Source of the DNA: Thermosynechococcus sp.
Lineage (GTDB): Bacteria > Cyanobacteriota > Cyanobacteriia > Thermosynechococcales > Thermosynechococcaceae
DNA: 64,000 nt
Assembly (NCBI RefSeq): GCF_025999095.1
Contig: NZ_AP024678.1
Location: 1,023,527 to 1,087,526 of the forward strand
Reading direction: 5' to 3'
Shown here one piece after another: positions 1-11,612 of this stretch (position 1 is its first letter; the number at the start of each line of letters is the position of its first letter). A model generated the notes under the pieces. It had not been told where the DNA came from. It did not search any database and saw only the letters and a list, made by a program, of their open reading frames with translations. The position numbers and the translations under genes were made by a program.

Positions 1-2
1 TC

Positions 3-77
3 CTGTTTGGGCGCGATCGCCAGATTGTCGCCACCAGTGAGACAGGAAACATCATTTTGAGGGGAATCAGCATCTAG
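3..77 (+). CDS. C-terminal fragment of an unidentified protein
   Basis: The third forward frame is open from the window edge to a TAG at 75-77 and gives about 24 residues ending in ILRGISI. The reading looks like protein, and it carries a HIP1 octamer at 13-20 like neighbouring genes, but the fragment is too short to assign a family. It may equally be a chance open frame. The bases to the left of the window would settle it. Confidence 0.3.
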   Translation: MFGRDRQIVATSETGNIILRGISI

Positions 78-752
78 ATAGAGCCAGTAGGTTCTTTAGA
101 TTAGAGGCAAAGGAGAATACTTTTCTATGCAATAGGATTGCCAATACCACCTCTTACATTAAGCAATATTAAGCAATAGGAAATTAGGTCTTAAACGAGG
201 GGATTGGCTATCCTAAAGCTAAAGTCATCTCAGCAGGCGACCTTCATGGCTTGCCCACTCCTCCTCACAATTACAGAAAGCTCTAAGGAACTGCAACACT
301 ATCTACTGCCATTTTCTATTTAGGTCAATATATTTAGGTCAATGTATTGATGCGACGTGACCCTGTAGCATCGCCAAACTACTATTGTGCGCATCCTCCT
401 TGTGAAAAGGGCTGTACAGCACAAAACCAATGTCCGACAGTAGCAACCCCTGCCGATGCTCTACTGGCTCCAGTAAGCACTTGTCTACACCCCGCCATCG
501 CCACAAGTCCCCCATCACTTGCTAGCTGGACACCTATCGCCAAAAAGGACTCAAGCAGTGATTGGCACTCAAGACACCCCCTGGGACTGCATGAATCAGC
601 CCTCCAGCCCCTTTGACAATACAGAAGCATTCCCTTGCAGAGCCTACCCCCCGTGAACAACTGCCGTCAGTGCCAACCCTGTGGTGGCCAGGTCACTCTT
701 ACTGCCTGTGATTCTATCTGCAGCGATCGCCCGTACTCAGTGCGGGCAACCT
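78..752. other. Long intergenic region, no convincing gene
   Basis: This 675-base stretch separates the left edge from the end of pyrG. Two overlapping opposite-strand open frames of about 90 codons exist (347-616 plus, 382-660 minus); neither resembles a known family. The plus frame is cysteine-rich at its start (C-x4-C-x3-C-x5-C) but then becomes low in structure-like content, so I do not call it. A small inverted repeat GCCCG/CGGGC at 729-747 lies just beyond the pyrG stop, without a T run. No tRNA or repeat array was seen. Confidence 0.4.
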
Positions 753-2399
<1,647 letters not shown>

Positions 2400-2457
2400 C
2401 TAAACCCCAGAGGGCATACTCATCAAAACCTACGCCCCTATTCTCGCATATTGCGGC

Positions 2458-2802
2458 TTAGGAGAAATTATTCACCAATTTCTTGACGACTTGGGATTGC
2501 TCCTCAATGCGCTGCCTCAGCCGCTGACAGACTAAATCACACAGCGGAAAAATTGTCGGGTCGGCAATTTCGTAATAGACGGTAACCCCTTGAGGCTGTC
2601 GGCGCACCAGACCAGCCTGGGCAAGGGTTTTCAAGTGCTTTGAGACATTGGCCTGCCCTAACCCCGTCTCTTGAATAATCTCCGAGACATTGCGCCGTCC
2701 TTGTTTTAGGGCACAGAGCACTTGCAGGCGGCTCGGTTCCGACAGCACTTTGAAATACTCGGCAACGTGGGTGAGCAACTCAGGGGAAGGGAGGTCAACC
2801 AT
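2458..2802 (-). CDS. ArsR/SmtB-family transcriptional regulator
   Basis: A 114-residue winged-helix protein. Residues about 15-30 (LSEPSRLQVLCAL) and the helix-turn-helix around 38-70 (VSEIIQETGLGQANVSKHL) are typical of ArsR regulators, which bind operator DNA as dimers and usually release it when a metal or another ligand binds. The ELCVCDL metal-binding motif of ArsR and SmtB is not present, and there are only three cysteines, two of them in the last third, so the signal it senses cannot be stated. It has a divergent-looking AT-rich upstream region with an 8-base direct repeat at 2830-2848 that could be its own operator. The neighbouring minus-strand radical SAM gene upstream is a possible partner. 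Confidence 0.85.
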   Translation of the reverse strand: MVDLPSPELLTHVAEYFKVLSEPSRLQVLCALKQGRRNVSEIIQETGLGQANVSKHLKTLAQAGLVRRQPQGVTVYYEIADPTIFPLCDLVCQRLRQRIEEQSQVVKKLVNNFS

Positions 2803-2829
2803 CGGAGGTATCGCACATTAGGACCATAG

Positions 2830-2848
2830 ATTAATATATTATTAATAT
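2830..2848. promoter_or_regulatory. Paired 8-base direct repeat upstream of the ArsR-type gene
   Basis: ATTAATAT occurs at 2830-2837 and again at 2841-2848, separated by ATT, so the repeat period is 11 bases, about one helical turn. It lies 28 bases upstream of the regulator start in an AT-rich promoter-like stretch. Such spacing fits a protein-binding site (autoregulation is the simple guess), but low-complexity AT sequence could give this by chance. Confidence 0.35.
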
Positions 2849-2930
2849 AGTCTAGGTTAGCAATTCTTTCATATAGCTGCACAGTAAGTAAAGTACTTTA
2901 CCCTAGAGAGGGGAAATCCCGCGAGAAGCC

Positions 2931-4616
2931 TTAACGCAGTTTTACTGGCAACTTGATGGCAGGTTTAGGCGAGTCAGATGTTGTCTTTTTTGGGCGTAGC
3001 CGTTGGGCATAGAAGGAGGCCGCTTCATCACCGCGGGCACATTCTTGGGCAAAGTGAATCAGATGATGCCCCACCACACCCACGTGGATCACTTGTTCAA
3101 TCTGGCCTTTTTTTAGGGCAGGCCATGCCAGTTTCCAGAAGGTTTTGCGGTAGCTCCCCCAAAGTCCCACGTGCCAGAGGAGATTTTTCATAATCCGCAG
3201 TCCCCGCAGGATATTTTCACGGCTGAGGCGAGCTGGACTATTGGGCACTGCAATGCGGTTGGGATAGGTGTGTTCCATTTGATAGGCAAATCGCTCGTAG
3301 AGAAATTCCGGCTCATAGGCTGTTGTGATAGTGCGGCGCCACATTTCCACCACTTCTTCGTAGGGCATGAGGAACTCAACATTGGACTCGCGGCTTTCGT
3401 CGTGGTTGAGGCGGCCTTCCGCTTCCAAGCGACGCCAGAGGGGAGTATGAGGCAGGGCGTGCAGCAGGTTAATCGTCAGTGTGGGGATGTGGGAAGCGCG
3501 AATAAACTCAAGGATGCGATCGCCCGTTTCTGGCGTGTCCGTATCAAAGCCAATAATGATGCCGGAGACCACTTCCATGCCATAGCGATTTAAAGTTTGC
3601 ACAGCCTCCAAAATTGGCATACTCAGGTTTTGATCCTTGTGGATAGCGTGGAGAGCTTCAGGTTCTGGGGTTTCAATGCCACAGAAAATCGTACAGAAAT
3701 AGGCTTCCCGCATCATTTCTAGCAGTCTGGGGCTTTGAGCAATATTCAGTGTTGCTTCGCAGGCAAATTGCAGCGGGTAGCCATTGGCCTTTTGCCAGTC
3801 AATAAGATGGGGCAGCAGTTCCATGACAGCGCGGCGATTGCCAATGAAGTTATCATCCACAAAATAGACCGCCCCCGGATTCCCTGAGGCCAGCATGGTG
3901 TCCAATTCCTTGAGGATCTGCTGTGGCGTTTTCAAACGCGGATTGCGGCCATAGAGTTCAGGGATGTCGCAAAACTCACAGCGAAAGGGACAGCCACTGG
4001 AAAACTGAACACTGCCGAGAAAATAGTTTTCCATGCGCACATGCTGGTAGGCCGGCACAGGAAATTCACTGAGGGGCAAGCGAGCAGTGGTTTCAAAAAT
4101 GAGTTGCTGGGGTGGACGCTGGCTACCGTATTCATCAAAGTAGGCAATCATCTTGTCGGTAGCATCCCCCAGTTCCCCTACATGGAGAATATCCACATCG
4201 GGATAGTATTCGGGACAACTGGAGACCGAGGGCCCGCCAAGGGCAGTGAGCTTACCATGACGATGGGCAATTTCGTTGATTTCTAAAATTTGTGGCCGCT
4301 GAATGTGCATGCCACTGGTAATGACAATATCAGCCCAAGCATAGTCAGCATCGGTTGCTGGGCGTACATTTTCATCAATCAGGCGCACCTCCCACGATTC
4401 TGGAAGATAGGCGGCCACTAGCAAAATCCCTTGGGGTGGCATAAAGGCGCGTACCGTACCCATGAGGGGGTAGGCGTGGTGAAACGTGCCAAAGGAGCGG
4501 CTGTAGCGGGGAAAAATGCAGAGGATGCGGCGATGGTTACGGGGGGTATAGGGGACTCGACCACTGGTCATCTCAGGAACCAGTTTTATCTCATCGGTGC
4601 TCCGACTGAGGTTCAT
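2931..4616 (-). CDS. B12-binding-domain radical SAM protein, HpnP-like
   Basis: A 561-residue enzyme with an N-terminal cobalamin-binding-type domain (about 28-170, beginning RILCIFPRYS and containing the MPPQGILLVAAYLP stretch at 59-72) followed by a radical SAM core with the 4Fe-4S motif C209-x3-C213-x2-C216. The C-terminal third (about 400-530) resembles the DUF4070 region of such enzymes. Family members use S-adenosylmethionine radicals, often for methylation of unreactive carbons. The N-terminal wording recalls the hopanoid C-2 methylase HpnP, which is a reasonable but unproven guess from memory. No hopanoid genes lie next to it. The gene is monocistronic by appearance, with the regulator gene 128 bases downstream. 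Confidence 0.8.
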   Translation of the reverse strand: MNLSRSTDEIKLVPEMTSGRVPYTPRNHRRILCIFPRYSRSFGTFHHAYPLMGTVRAFMPPQGILLVAAYLPESWEVRLIDENVRPATDADYAWADIVITSGMHIQRPQILEINEIAHRHGKLTALGGPSVSSCPEYYPDVDILHVGELGDATDKMIAYFDEYGSQRPPQQLIFETTARLPLSEFPVPAYQHVRMENYFLGSVQFSSGCPFRCEFCDIPELYGRNPRLKTPQQILKELDTMLASGNPGAVYFVDDNFIGNRRAVMELLPHLIDWQKANGYPLQFACEATLNIAQSPRLLEMMREAYFCTIFCGIETPEPEALHAIHKDQNLSMPILEAVQTLNRYGMEVVSGIIIGFDTDTPETGDRILEFIRASHIPTLTINLLHALPHTPLWRRLEAEGRLNHDESRESNVEFLMPYEEVVEMWRRTITTAYEPEFLYERFAYQMEHTYPNRIAVPNSPARLSRENILRGLRIMKNLLWHVGLWGSYRKTFWKLAWPALKKGQIEQVIHVGVVGHHLIHFAQECARGDEAASFYAQRLRPKKTTSDSPKPAIKLPVKLR

Positions 4617-4685
4617 CGCCCACCACTCCTACCTACACGCACTTTTCAACAGGTATAGCCTACAAATGCGGCTATCGCCTAGGTT

Positions 4686-5473
4686 TTAGTACCCTTTGGC
4701 ACTAAAGTCCAGTGTGAGGGGAATCTCTACCCGCTCAATGTGGGTTTTAAATGTGCCATCGGGGTATAGCGATAGATGACGAAAACCGGGACCCACGGGT
4801 TCAAGGGAAAATTCAGGGGCGCGGGGCAAAAACTGGATACAGGTGGAGGGACAGCCGAGATACGTCACCCCTTGCCGCTCAGCTGCTAAATTCTTGATGG
4901 ATGTGGCCGAAGAGGACGAGCTTCACCTGCCGATGGCGAATCTAATACGGCAAAAAGGTGCTCAGGGTTTTGTAGGCGGCTACTATCGAGCCAAGGGGTA
5001 CCGGTCTCAAAGGGGGGATGGTGCAGGGCAATGAACGTGGGCCGATCGCCCGTGTGACTCAAGGTTGCATCTAGCCAACTGAGGGTCTCAGGACTCAATT
5101 CACCATGAACTTTGCCATCCGCTTGGGAACTGAGGAGCAGGCCTTGCCAAGTCCCAAGATTGACGTGGCGATCGCCCCGTAGCGGCGGACGCTCTAGCGC
5201 CGGCACCATTGCCCTTGGCTCATCATGGTTGCCGGGAATCCAGTATACGGGACAGGTAAAGTCCCCAAAGGCGGTGGCCAAACGCTCGTAGGTTGCAGGA
5301 ACCGGTTCTTGGGCCAAGTCTCCCGTCAGCAGTAGGGCATTGGGACTGTGGCGGCGAACTGCCTCTAAAACAGCGGCCAGGGATTGAGCCGTAGGCAGGC
5401 CAAGGAGTCTGCCTTCATCGGTGGCAAATAAATGCAGATCGGATAACTGGATCAGGTAAAGGGGTTCATTCAT
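4686..5473 (-). pseudogene. cpdA: Frameshifted CpdA/Icc-type 3',5'-cyclic-nucleotide phosphodiesterase
   Basis: The first 180 or so codons encode a class III metallophosphoesterase: D-x-H in SDLHLF (11-16), GD at 51-52, GNHD at 81-84 and LHHPP near residue 150. The opening frame then runs to an early stop at 4886. One base forward, the frame restores KLVLFGHIHQ, the conserved last metal-binding motif, and one more base forward restores ERQGVTYLGCPSTC and the C-terminal beta strands to a stop at 4686. Two single-base shifts within about 60 bases therefore split a gene whose joined length (about 262 residues) is normal for CpdA. CpdA hydrolyses cAMP, so a real lesion would affect cAMP turnover. 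Sequencing error is the alternative. Confidence 0.85.
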
Positions 5474-5516
5474 AAGCTCGTTGAGGTCTGGGAACGCTGT
5501 AGCCCGAATGCTCAGG

Positions 5517-6530
5517 CTACTTCATCTGATCAACCACCTTAACGCTGACAGACGTTGCTGACTCCCGCAAGCGCGTGGATAAGGGGAGTTGTTGCCACCA
5601 CTGCCCAAGCACTTGGCGCTGATTAATGAGGTAAATGCTAACGAGTGTCAGACCCACTCCTAGTAACTGAACCTGACTCAGGGTTTCCCCCAAGAACCAA
5701 TGCCCAAAGGTGAGAGCAAATACTGGGGTGAGAAACGTCAGGGCACTGAGACTGGTGAGATTCCCCTTGGCAGCGAAATAGAAAAAGACACCGTAGGACA
5801 GCGCACTACCAAAGAGAGTCGCATAGCCAAGGTGGAGGAGATCCGACCCCTGGAGGGCTGCCCAAGGCGCTGGGGTATTTAAGCTCGGCCAGATCAACAG
5901 CGGCAACCCGCCCAAGACCATGTGCCAGCCGGTAGCGACCACGGGATCGGCATGGTTTGCCAAGGGGCGCATTAAAATGGTGCCCACTGCCATTGAAAGC
6001 GCCGCCAACAGCATCCACAGCTCACCGCGCTGCCACCACTGTCCCCAGGGCATTCCTTGCCATGCTGTGGGTTGCTGGAGCAGGGTTAACAGATCGTCCC
6101 CTAGACCAATGCTGCTAATGCCCACCAAGCCAAGGAATAGTCCCAGCCAGCCCCAACCGCCAACCCGCTCTCCATAGAGCCAGCGAGACAACAGTGCCAC
6201 CGCTAGGGGTTGGGAGTCAATCATCACAGAGCCAAGACCGGCGCCCGTTTTGGAGAGGCCAGTGGCCAGAAGCCCTTGAAATAAAAAGCCATCCACAAGG
6301 GCAAAAAGCGCAATCCATCCCCAGGCGCGCAGGCCAGTGGGCTGGGGCTTACCGCGGGCGATCGCCACCACTAAAACTAGCAGACCTGCCGGCACAAGGC
6401 GCACACCAGCAACCCACAGCGGCGAGGTATGGGGCATGACCTCCTTCATGGCCACCATGGCCGTTCCCCAAAAGAAAAAGGGGGAGATTAAAATTAAGCG
6501 TTGCCAGAGTGCGGTCACGGGCGTTGCCAA
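5517..6530 (-). CDS. EamA-family (DMT superfamily) transporter
   Basis: A 337-residue integral membrane protein with about ten hydrophobic segments arranged as two EamA repeats. The first repeat opens with FFFWGTAMVAMKEVMP, a typical start of the family, and the second repeat begins around residue 170 (ELWMLLAALSMAVGTIL). Members export metabolites or drugs, and the substrate cannot be deduced. A C-terminal soluble tail of about 30 residues follows the last helix. It is transcribed toward the broken cpdA-like gene, 43 bases away. Confidence 0.88.
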   Translation of the reverse strand: MATPVTALWQRLILISPFFFWGTAMVAMKEVMPHTSPLWVAGVRLVPAGLLVLVVAIARGKPQPTGLRAWGWIALFALVDGFLFQGLLATGLSKTGAGLGSVMIDSQPLAVALLSRWLYGERVGGWGWLGLFLGLVGISSIGLGDDLLTLLQQPTAWQGMPWGQWWQRGELWMLLAALSMAVGTILMRPLANHADPVVATGWHMVLGGLPLLIWPSLNTPAPWAALQGSDLLHLGYATLFGSALSYGVFFYFAAKGNLTSLSALTFLTPVFALTFGHWFLGETLSQVQLLGVGLTLVSIYLINQRQVLGQWWQQLPLSTRLRESATSVSVKVVDQMK

Positions 6531-6678
6531 GCCAGGAGAATGTTAAGGATTATTGCAATTCGTATCCTTAAATTATAATCCTGCCGTGGGCAACGGCAAC
6601 TTCAGGAGGGAATTGTCAACTTGATTTGCTATAACGAGTTCTAATGACCTCCCTGGCATCCTAGGGAAATTTCAGGCA

Positions 6679-8553
6679 GTGGGTGAGGAGCCGCAGCAGG
6701 AGATGAAAGCACTAGAGGTTTGGCAACGGTGGTTCCGGCGGGTTCCTAAGTCAGCGGCGCTAGCGATCGCCCCCGTGGAGACAACAGTCACTGAATCGAT
6801 GCCCTCCCGCTGGCAAGTCTATCGTCAACGACTCATGGCCTATGAGGGGTGGCCTTGGCTTATCCCCTTTTTTATCTCCGGGGCAACGCTCATGGCGGCC
6901 AGTGCTTGGCTATTGCTGTTACCCCCCTTGCCCGATTGCCGTCAGCCCGTCTTGATCATGAGCGATGGCGATCGCCTCTACTGCGCCGATCAAGCAGCCC
7001 GCCACGGCAACCTAGCTTCCCTGGCTCAGGCACTGCAAACGGTCAGTGGTTGGTCCCAAAATCACCCCCTCTTTCCCCAGGCCCAGCGGCGGGTTGATGA
7101 ATGGTCGGCTGCCCTCTTGGTCGTCGCCCGCCAACAGTTGAGCCAAGGCAATATCAAACTGGCAAGGCTGCTCCTGAAAAAAATCCCCACCACCGCAGCG
7201 AGCTACTCCCAAGCCCAAGAGCTACTAACCGCAACGCATGGGGGAGAAGGTGGAACCTTATTGGCGACAGCTGAGGCGGCCCTGCGCCAGCAGGATTGGG
7301 GATTGGCTTTGCTGCAAGTGAAACTCATGAACCAGCTGGGTACTGACTACTGGCGCGAACAGGCACAAAAGCTCTCGGTGCGCATCTCCCAAGAACAGGA
7401 TGCGTGGGTACAACTGGTGCAGGCTCGGGATTTGGCGGCTTGGTTGACGGCCAATGAACTGGCGGAGGCAGTTATGCTGGCTCTGAAAATTTCCCCAGAG
7501 GCGGTTGTCTATCCCCAGGCCCAGGCGGATATTCGCCGTTGGCTTCCTGAAGTGTTTGCGTATGCTGAGGAACGCTTAGCGGCCGGCGATCGCGAGGGGG
7601 CCTTAGCCCTTGTTGAAAAAATTGCCCCGGCTCTCGATGTTTCCTACCACGATCGCCCAATCGTCATCCTCGGTCAGGCCAAAGCCCTTGCGGCGAAGGG
7701 AACGGTTCTCGGTTACTGGGAGGCGATCGCCCGCGTGCAGCAGATTCCTACTACTGACCCCTTCTATGAATTGGCCCAAGCCTACCTCAAAACCTGGCAG
7801 CAACAGTTGCGCAACCAGCAGCAGCTGCAGTGGGCGACGTGGCTTGCCAATACCCGTTTGCGCTGGGGCTATGCGTTGGCCATTGCCCAGGCGCAGCAAG
7901 TCCCCCTTGGTCAGTCGCAGCGGGATCAAGCGCAGGCCTTAATTGCTCTTTGGCAGCGGGATCTGGCCACAATTGACGAACGGCCCTTGCTCAATGCCGC
8001 GATTGCCTTTGCAGAGCAGCAGCAGTATCGAACTGCCCTTGAAGTTCTCAAACACTTCCCCAACAAGGCAGTCCTTGCCCCCCTAGTGGCCAAGTACCAC
8101 GATCAGTGGCAGGAAACACTGGAGGCGATCGAGGATCGGCCAATTCTGGATCGGGCGATGCGCTTAGCACAGGCGGGGAAGTTGGAAGAGGCCATCGGCA
8201 CTGCAGAGCGAATCGCACCGGGTCGTGCCCTTTACCGTGAAGCTCTCAACAGAATTTGGCAGTGGGATTATGAACTGGCGCAGCGCCAGCGCCCACCAGC
8301 AGTTTCCACAACCCCCTGGTGGGAAAGCCCAAGCCCCACTGAGCCTACCCCCTCGCCAGAGCCCCCTGCCCCAGCCGCCCCCCCAGCGGCGGCAGTCACA
8401 CCCTCGCCACCGCCTGAGGTTGCTCCTACCCCTACCCCCGAAGCCACGGCTGCCCCTGATCCTGCCAGGGCGACCCCTACCCCAGAGGCCACTCCTGAGC
8501 CAGCGCCTGCGCCGCCCCCGGCGGACCAACCTGAGCCATCCCCCACCCCCTAG
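6679..8553 (+). CDS. Membrane-anchored helical-repeat protein with Pro/Thr-rich tail
   Basis: A 624-residue protein of unassigned function. One clear membrane helix at about residues 56-82 follows a basic cytoplasmic-type N-terminus. Residues about 95-540 form repeated helix pairs of TPR-like character (for example [19 protein letters not shown]-type and [19 protein letters not shown]-type units). The last 80 residues are almost pure Pro, Ala, Thr, Glu and Ser, built of PTPE-like steps. The GTG at 6679 is taken as the start; an in-frame ATG at 6703 is an alternative. It precedes proS by 52 bases on the same strand. Cyanobacterial homologues are likely, but I do not recognise a named family. 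Confidence 0.75.
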   Translation: MGEEPQQEMKALEVWQRWFRRVPKSAALAIAPVETTVTESMPSRWQVYRQRLMAYEGWPWLIPFFISGATLMAASAWLLLLPPLPDCRQPVLIMSDGDRLYCADQAARHGNLASLAQALQTVSGWSQNHPLFPQAQRRVDEWSAALLVVARQQLSQGNIKLARLLLKKIPTTAASYSQAQELLTATHGGEGGTLLATAEAALRQQDWGLALLQVKLMNQLGTDYWREQAQKLSVRISQEQDAWVQLVQARDLAAWLTANELAEAVMLALKISPEAVVYPQAQADIRRWLPEVFAYAEERLAAGDREGALALVEKIAPALDVSYHDRPIVILGQAKALAAKGTVLGYWEAIARVQQIPTTDPFYELAQAYLKTWQQQLRNQQQLQWATWLANTRLRWGYALAIAQAQQVPLGQSQRDQAQALIALWQRDLATIDERPLLNAAIAFAEQQQYRTALEVLKHFPNKAVLAPLVAKYHDQWQETLEAIEDRPILDRAMRLAQAGKLEEAIGTAERIAPGRALYREALNRIWQWDYELAQRQRPPAVSTTPWWESPSPTEPTPSPEPPAPAAPPAAAVTPSPPPEVAPTPTPEATAAPDPARATPTPEATPEPAPAPPPADQPEPSPTP

Positions 8554-8605
8554 GGATACGAGTCGTCGTAAAATAAAAGCTTTGTGCAGTATCAGTTGCC
8601 CAGTC

Positions 8606-10414
8606 ATGCGCCTATCGCAAATGCTCTTTGTGACGCTTCGCGATGATCCCGCAGAAGCGGAAATTCCCAGCCACAAATTACTCCTGCGGGCGGGATATAT
8701 TCGACGGATCGCCAGTGGCATCTATAGCTATCTGCCTTTGATGTGGCGAGTGTTGCAAAAAGTGAGTGCAATTGTTCGCGAGGAAATGAACCGCAGTGGC
8801 GCCTTGGAATGTTTACTGCCGCAACTGCAGCCCGCTGAGCTGTGGCAAGAATCGGGACGCTGGGATACCTACACTAAAGCCGAAGGAATCATGTTTTCCC
8901 TGACGGATCGCAGCGATCGCCAGCTGGGACTGGGGCCCACCCATGAGGAGGTGATCACTGCCCTGGCCAAGGACTTGATTCGCTCCTATCGGCAGTTACC
9001 GGTGCACCTCTACCAAATTCAAACGAAATTCCGCGACGAGATTCGCCCCCGCTTTGGCCTAATGCGGGGACGGGAATTCATCATGAAGGACGGCTATTCC
9101 TTCCACGCCGATATGGCCAGTCTCAAGGAAACCTATCAGCAGATGTATGACACCTACAGCCGGATTCTCCGGCGCTGTGGCCTGACGTTTCGAGCCGTGG
9201 AGGCCGATTCGGGTGCGATCGGCGGATCGGGTTCCCATGAGTTTATGGTGTTGGCTGCCGCCGGTGAAGATGAGGTGCTCTATACTCCTGATGGCCGATA
9301 CGCTGCCAATGGGGAAAAGGCCGTTTCGCTCCCCCCTGACGCGGTGCCGACAACCTACAAAAAGGTGGCGACGCTGGATACCCCCAATGCAGCGACGATT
9401 GATGCCCTGGTTGAGCAGTTGCAGTGCCATCCTACGCAAATTGTGAAAAATGTGCTCTATCGAGCAGTCTTCGATAATGGGCGAGTGGGTCTTGTGCTGG
9501 TGAGTATTCGCGGCGATCAAGAGGTGAACAGCGTCAAGCTGCACAACACCCTCACTTCCCTTGCGCCCAATTACGGGGCAACAAAACTGCTGGATCTGCG
9601 GCTGGCAGATGCCAATACAGCCCAAGAGTGGGCAGCCACCCCCATTCCCTTTGGTTACATTGGCCCTGATTTAGAAGATGCTGTTATTAAAGCCGATTCC
9701 CAAATTATTCCCCAGTGGATTCGCATTGCCGATCCCACTGTCACTGAGTTGAAGCGATTTATTACGGGGGCAAATCGGGATCAACAGCATCGTGTCGGGG
9801 TCAATTGGGGGAAATCCTGTCCCTTGCCGGCCATTGTGGCGGATGTGCGCAAAGCCCAGGCGGGCGATCGCGCCTGTCACGATCCAACCCAGCACCTAGA
9901 AACCGCCCGTGGCATTGAGATTGGCCATATCTTCCAGTTGGGAACCAAGTACTCTGAGGCAATGAAGGCCACCTACACCAATGAACAGGGGGAAGAGGTG
10001 CCCTTGGTCATGGGCTGCTATGGCATTGGTGTTTCTCGCTTGGCTCAGGCCGCAGTAGAACAGCACCACGATCACAACGGCATTATTTGGCCGCTGGCGA
10101 TCGCCCCCTATCAAGTGATTATTGTGGTGCCCAACATTGAGGACCAACAGCAAAGGCAGACGGCCACTGATCTTTACGAGCAGCTTCAGGCGGCAGGGAT
10201 TGAGGTGCTCCTCGACGATCGCGATGAGCGGGCAGGGGTGAAATTCAAAGATGCGGATTTGATTGGCATTCCCTATCGGCTAGTGACGGGACGCGCGATC
10301 GCCCATGGGGAAGTGGAACTGGTGATTCGGGCCACCGGTGCCAAGTCCAGCCTCCCGCTAGCCGAAGTTGTGGGTTATCTTCAAAGGGAAATTGCTCAGC
10401 AGCTCAGCACATGA
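8606..10414 (+). CDS. proS: Prolyl-tRNA synthetase
   Basis: ProS charges tRNA-Pro with proline. The ATG at 8606 gives 602 residues beginning [15 protein letters not shown], matching the usual bacterial-type N-terminus; the frame stays open 127 codons further upstream, but that part overlaps the preceding gene and is low-complexity. Class II motif 2 is visible at about residues 150-165 ([17 protein letters not shown]), followed by the ProX-like editing insertion domain, motif 3 in the [10 protein letters not shown] segment, and a C-terminal anticodon-binding domain. The stop overlaps the start of a methyltransferase gene by four bases (ATGA), indicating coupled translation. Confidence 0.97.
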   Translation: MRLSQMLFVTLRDDPAEAEIPSHKLLLRAGYIRRIASGIYSYLPLMWRVLQKVSAIVREEMNRSGALECLLPQLQPAELWQESGRWDTYTKAEGIMFSLTDRSDRQLGLGPTHEEVITALAKDLIRSYRQLPVHLYQIQTKFRDEIRPRFGLMRGREFIMKDGYSFHADMASLKETYQQMYDTYSRILRRCGLTFRAVEADSGAIGGSGSHEFMVLAAAGEDEVLYTPDGRYAANGEKAVSLPPDAVPTTYKKVATLDTPNAATIDALVEQLQCHPTQIVKNVLYRAVFDNGRVGLVLVSIRGDQEVNSVKLHNTLTSLAPNYGATKLLDLRLADANTAQEWAATPIPFGYIGPDLEDAVIKADSQIIPQWIRIADPTVTELKRFITGANRDQQHRVGVNWGKSCPLPAIVADVRKAQAGDRACHDPTQHLETARGIEIGHIFQLGTKYSEAMKATYTNEQGEEVPLVMGCYGIGVSRLAQAAVEQHHDHNGIIWPLAIAPYQVIIVVPNIEDQQQRQTATDLYEQLQAAGIEVLLDDRDERAGVKFKDADLIGIPYRLVTGRAIAHGEVELVIRATGAKSSLPLAEVVGYLQREIAQQLST

Positions 10415-11040
10415 TTCTCACCCCCCAACAGCGCACAAAACTAGATAGCCGTAGGGATGATCTCTTTTACGCGACAGCGCGCTTTGTCACCCATGTGGAC
10501 GGGTTCTTTTTGGCTCGCCTCACGGAGCTCTATCGCCAATACTTGCGGCCACAGATGCGAGTCTTAGACCTAATGAGTAGTTGGGTGTCGCACTTACCGC
10601 CAGAGCTGTCCTTTCAAGAAGTGGTGGGGCACGGGATGAACGCCACGGAGCTAGCCCGCAACCCCCGGCTGGATCGTTATTTTGTTCAGAATCTCAATAA
10701 AGAGTTGGCCTTGCCCCTAGAGGATGCCAGTTTTGATGCCGTGTTGATGGCGGTGTCGGTGCAGTACCTCCAATATCCTGAGGCAACTTTTACGGAAATT
10801 GCCCGCATCCTTAAGCCCCAGGGGGTAGTTATTGTCAGCTTCTCAAATCGCATGTTTTTTGAAAAAGCGATTCAGGCGTGGCGTGAGGGTAGCGAGGGCG
10901 ATCGCCTGCAGTTGGTGCAAACCTATATCAACAGCATTCCTTCCCTCAAGGTGATCGAAACGCATCTGCCTCGCCCTTGGTCTTGGTTGGGACTTACCGA
11001 TCCCTTCTATGCAGTTGTTGGTCAAAAACAGGCGGCCTAA
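10411..11040 (+). CDS. Class I SAM-dependent methyltransferase-like protein
   Basis: A 209-residue protein with a Rossmann-type methyltransferase fold: motif I region at [10 protein letters not shown] (about 50-59), an acidic turn after beta 4 ([17 protein letters not shown]) and a post-IV segment [17 protein letters not shown]. The usual GxGxG of motif I is replaced by LMSSW, so SAM binding may be altered. Its substrate is unknown. It starts inside the proS stop codon and its own stop overlaps the next start by one base, so proS, this gene and the next are probably one operon. Confidence 0.8.
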   Translation: MILTPQQRTKLDSRRDDLFYATARFVTHVDGFFLARLTELYRQYLRPQMRVLDLMSSWVSHLPPELSFQEVVGHGMNATELARNPRLDRYFVQNLNKELALPLEDASFDAVLMAVSVQYLQYPEATFTEIARILKPQGVVIVSFSNRMFFEKAIQAWREGSEGDRLQLVQTYINSIPSLKVIETHLPRPWSWLGLTDPFYAVVGQKQAA

Positions 11041-11612
11041 TGGTTCAAGGGGGAGTCTATGAGCAGTTTCGTGGTGCCCTCCTTGGACTCCTCTGGGGGA
11101 TCGCTAAAGAGCATGGTAATCTAGCGCAGACACTGCCCCACCAATGGTTAACTCGCAACCAAGGGGAGTGGCTAGTTCAGCTGCCACAGTTGTTGGCATC
11201 ATGGGATCAACCTTTGGTTCCAGTCCCCGAAGGGCTGCAGGAGATTCAAGCCCTGCTCCATGAGTACCTAGAAGCAGCTTGGGCGCCTGAGCCTTTGCCT
11301 GTCCCCCCCGAGAGAGGGGACATGCTCCGCTATGCCTTGGCGATCGCCCCTTGGGACTTAGAACTGGCCCATCAAATTGTCAGCAAACACCAACCCAGTG
11401 CCGCTTTGCGCTTAAGCTGTCTTTTTGGTGCCTATTGGGGGGCATTGGCCCTACCCCTAGGTGCTTGGGAGTATTGGACGCCCACCGTGGCTGAAGTGCT
11501 CAGGAAGGTGATGGCGCAATGGACAGGGGGGATGGGAAACGAGATTGGGATTGCCCCCCAGGCCAGACTACAAAACTGGCGAAGAAACTGGACTGGGAAC
11601 ATAGCGCTCTAG
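11040..11612 (+). CDS. Hypothetical protein, weakly ADP-ribosylglycohydrolase-like N-terminus
   Basis: About 190 residues starting at the ATG that shares one base with the previous stop (TAATG). The N-terminus [11 protein letters not shown] recalls the opening helix of ADP-ribosylglycohydrolases ([15 protein letters not shown]), but the metal-binding aspartates of that family are not visible and the protein is much shorter, so no enzymatic role is claimed. A second helix with [15 protein letters not shown] has the same flavour. Its 3' end overlaps the end of murA on the other strand by 45 bases, an unusually long convergent overlap. Confidence 0.6.
   Translation: MVQGGVYEQFRGALLGLLWGIAKEHGNLAQTLPHQWLTRNQGEWLVQLPQLLASWDQPLVPVPEGLQEIQALLHEYLEAAWAPEPLPVPPERGDMLRYALAIAPWDLELAHQIVSKHQPSAALRLSCLFGAYWGALALPLGAWEYWTPTVAEVLRKVMAQWTGGMGNEIGIAPQARLQNWRRNWTGNIAL

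Noticed and set aside
382-660. Minus-strand 92-codon frame beside pyrG
   Set aside because: Overlaps an opposing frame of the same size; composition is not protein-like and no family is recognised.
8225-8605. Upstream extension of proS by 127 codons
   Set aside because: Overlaps the preceding gene in another frame and reads as low-complexity Pro/Arg; the ATG at 8606 fits the family N-terminus.
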